Assembly (NCBI GenBank): GCA_038326205.1
Contig: JBBQJV010000008.1
Span: 1 to 64,000 of the forward strand
Direction of reading: 5' to 3'
Source of the DNA: UBA7672 sp038326205
GTDB lineage: Bacteria; Pseudomonadota; Alphaproteobacteria; Caulobacterales; Hyphomonadaceae
Length of the DNA stretch: 64,000 nt
Below the pieces are notes generated by a model. It was given only the letters and a program-made list of their open reading frames with translations. It had not been told where the DNA came from and did no database searches. The stretch's first letter is position 1; each line of letters starts with the position of its first letter. Both the position numbers and the translations under genes were made by a program. Shown here piece by piece: positions 8,217 to 14,870 of this stretch.

Positions 8217-8825
8217 TCACTTTCCCCGGGTTGATGCCCGCTCGAGCCGCTGGATCTCCTTGTGGCGCGGGCAGCGCACTTCATGGTCGTTGATCATCCC
8301 CATCGCCTGCATGCATGCATAGACGATGACAGGGCCGCAGAATTTGAAGCCGCGCCCCTTCATGTCCTTCGCAATCGCCTCCGACAGGGCCGTCTTGGGC
8401 TGCACATGGCGCCAGTGATCGAGCTGGTTGACGATCGGCTTATGGTCGACAAAGCCCCAGACATAGTCGGCGAAATCCTCGTCGCGTTCCGCCATGTCGA
8501 GATAGATCTGCGCGTTCTTGATAGTCGCCGCGATCTTGATCGGGCTACGGATGATGCCGGGATTTTTCATCGCCGTGTCGATCCGTTTCTGCGTCCAGCG
8601 CGCAAGCTTTTCGGGCTCGAACCCGTCGAACTCCTCGCGCATGCTCTCACGCTTGCGCAGAATGGTGATCCACGACAGCCCGGCCTGATGGCCATCGAGC
8701 TGGAATTTTTCCCACAGCGTGCGGCCATCGCGCTCGGGCACGCCCCATTCCTCGTCGTGATAGCTGCGATAGAGTTCGTCGCCGGCCGGGGCCCAGCCGC
8801 ACGGAATATCGTCGAGCCTCTTCAT
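8217..8825 (-). CDS. tag: DNA-3-methyladenine glycosylase I
   Basis: 202 residues, near the usual 190. Tag removes 3-methyladenine from alkylated DNA as the first step of base excision repair. Hallmarks seen: N-terminal C-G-W near residue 9, Y-H-D-E-E-W-G at 22-28, L-S-W-I-T-I-L-R-K-R, and the C-terminal H-E-V-R-C-P-R-H that supplies zinc ligands together with the N-terminal Cys and His. The start overlaps the ygfZ stop by one base (TGATG), so translation is probably coupled. Confidence 0.93.
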   Translation of the reverse strand: MKRLDDIPCGWAPAGDELYRSYHDEEWGVPERDGRTLWEKFQLDGHQAGLSWITILRKRESMREEFDGFEPEKLARWTQKRIDTAMKNPGIIRSPIKIAATIKNAQIYLDMAERDEDFADYVWGFVDHKPIVNQLDHWRHVQPKTALSEAIAKDMKGRGFKFCGPVIVYACMQAMGMINDHEVRCPRHKEIQRLERASTRGK

Positions 8826-9646
8826 CAGGCTTTCGCCTCCTTCGCCGCGGCGAGCGCTGCCAACTCCCCGACGAGCCAGTCTGGCTTGTCGAACACGACC
8901 GGCGAGACATTGGCGGTGATCACCTCGCCATTGGCCTGCGCGTCCGACAGCCGATCGATACGCACACGGGCGAGGGCAGCGCCGCGGGAAACCGACGTCA
9001 GCATTCCGATTTCAAAACCGTTGGCCAGCACCGACGCGCCCGGCGGGGTTCCCAACGCGACTTCAACACGAAGCGTGCGGCGGCGTGCAGTGGCGCGCCG
9101 CTTCATGCGCGAGACGACTTCCTGCCCGACGAAGCAGCCCTTGCGAAAATCGACGCCGCTCGTGAGGTCCATATTGATGTCAGCGGGAAAGACATCCTCC
9201 GCGCCGAAATCGAAATCCTGTTCGGGGATGCAGGCCGCGATGCGTGCCGCGTGATAGGGCGCAGCATCTGTCGCTTCCCCACGCGGTCCGATCGACCTCA
9301 ACGGCGCGCTGGCGCTGCGCGGGTCGGGCGCGCCGGCAAATACCGTAACGCCAAGATCGTCACGCGCGCGCACTGAAACGGCCGCGCGCAGCTTCATCAG
9401 CGTCAGCCGCTTGATCAGCGTGGGCGCGACGGAGGATGCGCAGTCGAGCACGATCTCCTCGGCCTGCCGCGATACCAGAAAGTCCGCGATGATTTTTCCC
9501 TGCGGCGTCAGCAGGGCGCCGTAATGGAGCTCGCCTTGCGAGAGACCAAGCGTAGACACCGTCACGATGCCGTTCAGGAACGGCTCGGCGTCCTCGCCGG
9601 TAACCGAAACGATGGAACGATGGGCGAGGAAAATCGGCTGATGCAT
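8825..9646 (-). CDS. ygfZ: folate-dependent YgfZ/GcvT-like protein
   Basis: 273 residues. YgfZ proteins bind folate and support maintenance of iron-sulfur enzymes, including the tRNA thiolase MiaB. The signature K-G-C-F-V-G-Q-E with its reactive Cys is present near residue 170, followed by R-M-K-R-R. The N-terminal part (F-L-N-G-I-V-T...G-A-L-L-T-P-Q-G-K-I) is typical of the family. It is the first gene of a leftward ygfZ-tag-lipoprotein run. Product calls in this family are often generic. Confidence 0.9.
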   Translation of the reverse strand: MHQPIFLAHRSIVSVTGEDAEPFLNGIVTVSTLGLSQGELHYGALLTPQGKIIADFLVSRQAEEIVLDCASSVAPTLIKRLTLMKLRAAVSVRARDDLGVTVFAGAPDPRSASAPLRSIGPRGEATDAAPYHAARIAACIPEQDFDFGAEDVFPADINMDLTSGVDFRKGCFVGQEVVSRMKRRATARRRTLRVEVALGTPPGASVLANGFEIGMLTSVSRGAALARVRIDRLSDAQANGEVITANVSPVVFDKPDWLVGELAALAAAKEAKA

Positions 9647-9971
9647 CTGACCCAGTTAGGGATTTCCCTTTGCCTCGATAAGCCCAGCGCCGAGCGAAGC
9701 AACCCGGTTGATCGGTCTAAACTCTATGTCACGCATCCGTGCCCGTCTTTTCAAGCCTGCGACGTTATGCAATAGGGAGAACGTCGAATTCTGCACAGGT
9801 TCGGTTGCTCTCCTTGCTCTACCTGCGGGTTCGCCCACTGGATCGAGCTCCGGATCTGGCCTTCCGAACAGTCGAATGCGACGGCCCCCGGGAGCGCGGC
9901 TGCAAGCGCTCTCTCATTTGTCTACGGGTACCCCCCGGTCTCGTGGACGCCTATCGAAAGACTAGATCTAC
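9647..9971 (+). other. 325-bp region upstream of the cold-shock gene
   Basis: No gene is supported here. The region separates divergent ygfZ and csp. The last 190 bp before the csp ATG are G/C-rich with several self-complementary tracts, and the site just before the ATG (GAAAGACTAGATCTAC) is a weak ribosome-binding site. Cold-shock genes commonly have long structured leaders that gate translation, and this leader would fit that. The promoter could not be placed with confidence. Confidence 0.4.
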
Positions 9972-10181
9972 ATGGCTACCGGTACTGTTAAATGGTTCAA
10001 CGAGCAAAAAGGCTTCGGCTTCATCCAGCCGGAATCTGGCGGCGCTGATGTGTTCGTTCACATCTCGGCCGTTCAGCGCGCCGGACTCGCCGGCCTCAAT
10101 GAAGGCCAGCGGGTGAGCTTCGAGCTCGAGAAGGACAAGCGTTCGGGCAAAATGGCCGCGACGCAGATCCAGCCGCTCTAA
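9972..10181 (+). CDS. cold-shock domain protein (CspA family)
   Basis: 69 residues, a complete single cold-shock domain. RNP1 (K-G-F-G-F-I) and RNP2 (V-F-V-H-I) are intact, and the fold starts G-T-V-K-W-F-N. Such proteins bind single-stranded RNA and act as RNA chaperones during cold or stationary phase. It stands alone, with its own leader upstream and a strong terminator 50 bp downstream. Individual paralogues cannot be told apart from sequence alone, so no symbol is given. Confidence 0.95.
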   Translation: MATGTVKWFNEQKGFGFIQPESGGADVFVHISAVQRAGLAGLNEGQRVSFELEKDKRSGKMAATQIQPL

Positions 10182-10230
10182 GCGACTGACGCTCCATCCG
10201 GCCAGGGTGGAGCATCACGCAAAAACGTCT

Positions 10231-10261
10231 AACGGGTCGGCCGAAAGGCCGGCCCGTTTTT
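10231..10261 (+). terminator. rho-independent terminator of the cold-shock gene
   Basis: A 10-bp G/C stem (10233-10242 with 10247-10256, one G-T pair) is closed by a GAAA tetraloop and followed by five T at 10257-10261. This is a textbook intrinsic terminator 50 bp after the csp stop, facing the convergent deaminase gene. Confidence 0.92.
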
Positions 10262-10291
10262 CATTCGAACCACGAGCGCGGGCATACCAGC

Positions 10292-10939
10292 TCAGCCGCG
10301 ATCCTCGTCCACCAGGCCGCGAGCTTTCAGTTGCGCAGCAAGCGCTGTTCCCGGGTTGACGAACACACGCGTGTTCCCGCTTGTGCCCAATCGATCAAGT
10401 GCGACTTCGTGTGTTTCATCGCCCACCGGATCGAACGCGCGATCATAGCTCGACGCGTCGCCATCAATCGCGAGCCATGGGCGACCGGTGGCGACCAGCT
10501 TGAAGAAGCCCGCATTCAGATGCTCGGCTTCGGCCCGCAACAGCCCGTGCTCGACCGCGACATGCGCCGTGTTCAAGCGGTCCGCGCCATGCGCACCGAG
10601 CGGATGGGGATCATCGCATGCTATCACCACGCGCGAGATACCCGCCGCCATCAGCAATTGCGAACAGGACGAGGTTCCGCCCGATCGCTGGTTGCAAGGT
10701 TCAAGCGTGACGTAAGCAGTCGCGCCGCGTGCGCGATCTCCGGCGGCGGCGAGCGCAATCTCCTCGGCATGCGGCCGCCCGCCATCGCCGGTTGCCCCTT
10801 CGCCCAGGATCGCGTCATCCGCCACGAGCACACAGCCAACGCTGGGGTTGGGAGACGTGCGCCCAAGCTGCGCCCGCGCCAGTTCAAGCGCCCGTGTCAT
10901 GAAACGCGCATCGGCTTCCGGGCAAGGCCGCGCGCTCAT
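10292..10939 (-). CDS. RibD-like deaminase without a full reductase domain
   Basis: 215 residues. It contains the zinc deaminase core of RibD: S-P-N-P-S-V-G-C-V-L-V near residue 30, H-A-E-E at 58-61 (zinc His and catalytic Glu), and T-L-E-P-C-N...S-S-C (two zinc Cys) near 80-93. The RibD linker L-N-A-G-F-F-K...G-R-P-W is present, but then the protein ends after about 60 residues rather than the 200-residue reductase domain. It could perform only the pyrimidine deamination step of riboflavin synthesis or a side reaction. It begins 2 bp after the gpmA stop, in the same direction. Confidence 0.75.
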   Translation of the reverse strand: MSARPCPEADARFMTRALELARAQLGRTSPNPSVGCVLVADDAILGEGATGDGGRPHAEEIALAAAGDRARGATAYVTLEPCNQRSGGTSSCSQLLMAAGISRVVIACDDPHPLGAHGADRLNTAHVAVEHGLLRAEAEHLNAGFFKLVATGRPWLAIDGDASSYDRAFDPVGDETHEVALDRLGTSGNTRVFVNPGTALAAQLKARGLVDEDRG

Positions 10940-10941
10940 GC

Positions 10942-11655
10942 TCAGACTTTCGGCAGCGGTTTGGCGCGCGCAGCATCGAGATAGCGCGCCGCCTTCACGT
11001 GAAGCGCGCCGTCGAGATCGATCAGCAGCGGATTGCCGGTCGGGATCTCGACCTCGGTGATGTCGCTGTCGGGCACCTCGAACAGGTGCTTCACGATCGC
11101 GCGCAGGCTGTTGCCGTGCGCCGCGATCAGGATGTTCTCACCGGCCGCGAGCTTCGGTGCGATCTCGGCGTCCCAATAGGGCAGCACGCGGTCGAGCGTG
11201 GTCTTGAGGCTTTCGGTCGACGGAATGTCGATGCCGCGATAGCGCGGGTCGCTCGCCAGATCGAACTCCGTGCCTGCCTTCATTTCCGGCGGCGGAATGT
11301 CGAACGAACGGCGCCAGATTTTTACCTGATCGTCGCCGTGCTTCGCCGCCGTCTCCTTTTTGTTGAGCCCGGTCAGGCCGCCATAGTGGCGCTCGTTCAG
11401 ATGGTAGTCCTTGGTGACGGGCATCCAGAGCCGGTCCATCTGCTCAAGCGCAAAGTTGAGCGTGCGGATTGCGCGCTTCTGGACCGAGGTGAAGGCGTGC
11501 GTGAAGTCGACGCCGGTTTTGCGGAGTAGGCGGCCGGAAGCGCGCGCCTCGTCCTCGCCCACGGGCGTGAGGTCGACATCCCACCAGCCAGTGAACCTGT
11601 CTTCCAGGTTCCATTGGCTTTGACCGTGCCGGATCAATGCCAGCTGCGCCATCAT
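10942..11655 (-). CDS. gpmA: 2,3-bisphosphoglycerate-dependent phosphoglycerate mutase
   Basis: 237 residues. Interconverts 3- and 2-phosphoglycerate in glycolysis and gluconeogenesis. The phosphohistidine motif R-H-G-Q is at residues 9-12, the loop L-N-E-R-H-Y-G-G-L-T-G-L-N-K near 87-100, and the second catalytic segment A-A-H-G-N-S-L-R-A near 180. Two ATG codons are adjacent (M-M-A-Q) after GGGAG; the first was kept. It is followed at once by the deaminase gene. Confidence 0.95.
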   Translation of the reverse strand: MMAQLALIRHGQSQWNLEDRFTGWWDVDLTPVGEDEARASGRLLRKTGVDFTHAFTSVQKRAIRTLNFALEQMDRLWMPVTKDYHLNERHYGGLTGLNKKETAAKHGDDQVKIWRRSFDIPPPEMKAGTEFDLASDPRYRGIDIPSTESLKTTLDRVLPYWDAEIAPKLAAGENILIAAHGNSLRAIVKHLFEVPDSDITEVEIPTGNPLLIDLDGALHVKAARYLDAARAKPLPKV

Positions 11656-11747
11656 TCAACTCCCGCTTCAGACCTGCGCGTTCTCAAGCACGTTCGGGGC
11701 CCTCATGGAAGGCAGAATGGGCGGAAGCCAGAATGGAAGGAAGCGTT

Positions 11748-12233
11748 TCAGTCGCCCTTGGTCGCTTGCCAATTGGCGAGCACATCGCGCGCGCGATTGG
11801 TCCCGGGGTCCATTCGCGCATCGTGCTCGGGCCGCTTGGCGGCCAGCTCAATGACATAGCCGTCCGGGTCGCGGAAATAGATCGAGTCGATCATGCCGTG
11901 ATCGGAGACGCCGCGAACCTCCATACCGGCGGCGCGGCCCTTCTCCATCCACGCCGGAAGGTCAGCCGGCGGCACTTCCACGGCGATGTGCAGGTCGAAA
12001 TCGTGCTGCACCTTGAAGTCGAACGGCATGTCCGGGGCCTCGAAGAAGCCAAGGCACGAGCCATCCCTCATCTGATAAAAATGATGGAGGACGCGCGTTT
12101 GCCGACCGGTCTTGGTCACCGTGATTTCGAACGCGTTGACCAGCGGCAGCCCTAGAAAATCTTCATAGAACTGGCGCGTCGCTTCAGAGTCGGCGCAGCG
12201 ATACGCGTTGTGATGAAGTCCACGAATTTCCAT
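11748..12233 (-). CDS. VOC (glyoxalase/dioxygenase-fold) family protein
   Basis: 161 residues with paired beta-alpha-beta modules of the vicinal-oxygen-chelate fold: G-L-H-H-N-A-Y-R at the start, D-L-H-I-A-V-E-V in the middle, and the C-terminal Y-F-R-D-P-D-G-Y-V-I-E-L, which is a strong family signature. Metal ligand candidates are His7, the middle His and the final Glu. The substrate is not identifiable. It stands alone between gpmA and the M23 gene, all leftward. Confidence 0.85.
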   Translation of the reverse strand: MEIRGLHHNAYRCADSEATRQFYEDFLGLPLVNAFEITVTKTGRQTRVLHHFYQMRDGSCLGFFEAPDMPFDFKVQHDFDLHIAVEVPPADLPAWMEKGRAAGMEVRGVSDHGMIDSIYFRDPDGYVIELAAKRPEHDARMDPGTNRARDVLANWQATKGD

Positions 12234-12329
12234 ACTGACGCCCCACGCGTCGCCCCCAGCAATGCTGCGGGCTATAACACGCCAGCCACATCAGCCCAGC
12301 GCAAGAGTGTAACCAAGTGTACCAGAGGC

Positions 12330-13544
12330 CTAGTGTGGCGTGGAAGCGACTAGGAAATCGTCAGCTACCTGCGCTCCGGGATTATTTTCGCGCCGCTTGT
12401 AGGCTTCAAGCAGCGAAGTATAGGGGGGCGCGTACTGCCAGCCATTGGCGGCGGTGTTCAGCTTGATCTCGAAGTGGAGGTGCAATGTCGTTGGCGTGCC
12501 GCCAAAGTCATTCGAGACGTACCCGATCACATCGCCCTTTTTGACCGTCTGGTTGGTTGCGATCTTCAGCTTGGCCATGTTGAGGTGGAGGTAACGGTAG
12601 ATGCGGCCACCTGAGTCAGCCCGCAGTGTGATCGAGTACGAACCGACGTTGGAAACCACGCCGTCTTCGACGGCCACGACTTCATAGCGGATCCGGTCCG
12701 CCGCCTTGGTCTTCACTTCCAGCCTGCAGCCTTCCGGCGTGCCGACGCGAATGTCCTGTCCGAGATGGATGCCGCTCTTGGCGCACCACGGTGTCGAACT
12801 GCTGGAGCGGGTTTCGCAGTAGTTGTCGCGCCACGGCGCCACGAAGTTGCGCACGTCACACTGATCGCCACCCTTGATGCCGCCGCCCCAGCGATAGACC
12901 TGGGTCTGAGCCACTGCCGGTGCGCTCTTGATCGGGAATTGCATGTCGGGGACAAGAACAGACATCTCCGTGGTGCCCATGCCGCTGCCGGGCGCCAGAT
13001 TGCCGACACGGAAGAAGTAGAACGCAGGCGTCACCGGCACGGGCGCCGGCGGTGTTGTCACCGGTGGGTTTGTCTCTGGAGGCGTTGTGACCGGCGGCGT
13101 CGTAACCGGCGGTGTGGTGGGGGGCGGAGTTTCAGGCGTCGTCACCGGAGGTGTTGGCTCGGGCGTGTTCTCTGCCGTCTCGGTCGGGACGGGCAGTGGC
13201 GGCAGGACTTCGCCAGTCTCAGCGCTTTCCAGCGGCTTGTCGTCGCCCGTGTCGATTGCGGGATTTTCCGGCTTGTTCTCGAACGGCGTCCCGTCGACGC
13301 TCGGCGCTCCCGTATTCGCATTCGGGTTGGGCACCGAACCGCCCATCGGATCGCCTGGGTTCAGAGGATCGTTACCTGTCAATGGCGGCGGTGGCGGCGG
13401 CATCGACGGGTCGGCGGGGACTTCCTCTTCACGGGCGGCGATCTGCACCCATGGCCAGAGCAGCACGTTGCTGGCGTCGCATGCGCCAAGCAGAGCTGCA
13501 GACCCTAGGACGACTAGCCCGATCCGGATCGACGACCGTTTCAT
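12330..13544 (-). CDS. M23-family peptidase lipoprotein with Pro/Thr-rich linker
   Basis: 404 residues from the ATG at 13544. The signal peptide ends L-L-G-A-C, so the protein is probably lipid-anchored. Residues about 35-200 are a low-complexity Pro/Thr/Glu linker with repeated P-P-V-T-T units, long enough to span the periplasm. The C-terminal domain has the zinc ligands H-L-G-Q-D and H-L-H-F of lysostaphin-like endopeptidases, so it could cut peptidoglycan crosslinks or regulate amidases. The metal ligands look intact. Several Cys near the domain start may form disulfides. It is the most distal gene of a leftward envelope cluster. Confidence 0.88.
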   Translation of the reverse strand: MKRSSIRIGLVVLGSAALLGACDASNVLLWPWVQIAAREEEVPADPSMPPPPPPLTGNDPLNPGDPMGGSVPNPNANTGAPSVDGTPFENKPENPAIDTGDDKPLESAETGEVLPPLPVPTETAENTPEPTPPVTTPETPPPTTPPVTTPPVTTPPETNPPVTTPPAPVPVTPAFYFFRVGNLAPGSGMGTTEMSVLVPDMQFPIKSAPAVAQTQVYRWGGGIKGGDQCDVRNFVAPWRDNYCETRSSSSTPWCAKSGIHLGQDIRVGTPEGCRLEVKTKAADRIRYEVVAVEDGVVSNVGSYSITLRADSGGRIYRYLHLNMAKLKIATNQTVKKGDVIGYVSNDFGGTPTTLHLHFEIKLNTAANGWQYAPPYTSLLEAYKRRENNPGAQVADDFLVASTPH

Positions 13545-13609
13545 CCCGCCACTCCCACACACCTACCGGCCGCGTCGTTGCGCGACATAAACCTTAGCGC
13601 GCCATAACC

Positions 13610-14200
13610 TCAGCGCGATTGCGCCACGAACAGGCTTTCAGCGAATTCCTTCGCCTGCGCGTCGTTGATACAGCCCTCCGGACCATCAACTTCGCGACAT
13701 TCGAACTCGATCAGATAGTCCGCTCCATAGCGGGAGAACGACAGCGAGGCGCCCGCTTCAGCCGGCTGGAACTTCATCTCGGTCTTGTCGCCAACGGGCG
13801 TCCCGCCCGTCGCATAAGCTTTCTGCGAGCCGTTCACGATCACGTCGTAACGGGGCAGGTGGTAGGTTGCGAAATAGCCGTCCTTGGTGATGCGCGGCGG
13901 CACCGGACGATCACTTGCGGTCTGGACGATGCCGCCGGGCAACAACATAGGCACGACCAGAGGATCGCTTCCGGCGGATTGGGGCACCACGACATCGGCG
14001 GGACGCTTGGCGAGGTCGGCGCGCGCTGCCTCCCAGTCCACATTTCCGGCGACAGGCGCTGGTCCCTGCGGCGCGGAGGCGGTCTGGACCGTTTGTTCGC
14101 CGGTCGGCGCCGTCGCAACAGGCGCGGGCGCTTTTTCATCGCCGCATGCCGCCGCCAGAAGCGCGACTGCGGACAGGCCAGCCAGAACCAGGGCTTTCAT
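13610..14200 (-). CDS. predicted lipoprotein of unknown function
   Basis: 196 residues. The signal peptide ends L-A-A-A-C with Cys19. After a Thr/Ala/Pro-rich linker of about 40 residues comes a compact soluble domain with Y-F-A-T-Y-H-L-P-R-Y-D-V-I-V-N-G and a Cys pair (F-E-C-R-E-V...E-G-C). The start codon overlaps the stop of the I9-like gene by one base (TAATG), with GGAGG close before it, so the two are made together. No catalytic motif. The context suggests an accessory factor for the adjacent S8 protease. Confidence 0.75.
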   Translation of the reverse strand: MKALVLAGLSAVALLAAACGDEKAPAPVATAPTGEQTVQTASAPQGPAPVAGNVDWEAARADLAKRPADVVVPQSAGSDPLVVPMLLPGGIVQTASDRPVPPRITKDGYFATYHLPRYDVIVNGSQKAYATGGTPVGDKTEMKFQPAEAGASLSFSRYGADYLIEFECREVDGPEGCINDAQAKEFAESLFVAQSR

Positions 14201-14781
14201 TATTGACCTCCGGGGTGAGCCGTCATGTTGGGCTCTGCATAGGAAACATCTGCGACAGAGCCGAGCTTGGCTGCAATCGTTTTCATCGCCGTCAGTTGCT
14301 CAGGCGCCGGGACCGACCCATCATGCACCAGCACAAGCTCGTTCGAATAGGTCACGCGGTCCAGCTTCAGCTTGGCGAATTCTGGCCGATTGGCTTTCCA
14401 TGCATCGAATTTCACCTGCGCCGAGGTCTTGTCGCGCCAGAAAGTGTCGATGATGTCCTTCATCTTGCCGTCGTCCTTGAATTTGACGACGATCTCCATG
14501 CCCATCTGCATCGATGCAGCGGCGCCCGGCTGGTTGAACTGGATGCCCGGCAGGCCCGGCTCTGGCGCAGCGGCGGGCGGCAGCGCCGCGCCTGATGGCG
14601 AGGCAATGACTGAGGATATCGGCGCTGGCGTGCCGGAGCTCTGGTCCGGATTCTGGGGAGAACTGGCCAGAAGCGACACGCCTATGATCGACGTGATTAT
14701 GCCGATCGCCGCAGCGGTCGGACCGGCAGCCTTGAAACCGTTTGTTTCGTGACCGGCGCCTTGGGCGTCTGACACAGCCAT
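14200..14781 (-). CDS. membrane-anchored inhibitor-I9-like (protease propeptide-like) protein
   Basis: 193 residues from the ATG at 14781, which has AGGAG before it. Residues 20-45 are one hydrophobic helix (A-A-A-I-G-I-I-T-S-I-I-G-V), then a Pro/Ser-rich linker. The last 100 residues begin M-E-I-V-V-K-F-K and end V-A-D-V-S-Y-A-E-P-N, the pattern that closes subtilisin propeptides just before the catalytic domain. Here no catalytic domain follows; the protein simply ends. A full S8 protease is encoded 90 bp upstream, so this protein could be a stand-alone chaperone or inhibitor of it. This role is inferred. Confidence 0.7.
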   Translation of the reverse strand: MAVSDAQGAGHETNGFKAAGPTAAAIGIITSIIGVSLLASSPQNPDQSSGTPAPISSVIASPSGAALPPAAAPEPGLPGIQFNQPGAAASMQMGMEIVVKFKDDGKMKDIIDTFWRDKTSAQVKFDAWKANRPEFAKLKLDRVTYSNELVLVHDGSVPAPEQLTAMKTIAAKLGSVADVSYAEPNMTAHPGGQ

Positions 14782-14870
14782 TCTCCCTCTCCTTTGGGAC
14801 ATACCCCAGCGGACCCGGGCACAAGGGCCCCGCCGCCGGTGGTCATAGTCCCCCCCGACCTGATGAACGC

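Noticed and set aside
13030..13160. Short G/C repeats that look array-like
   Set aside because: They are codons for P-P-V-T-T repeats in the M23 lipoprotein linker, not CRISPR; there are no equal-length spacers.
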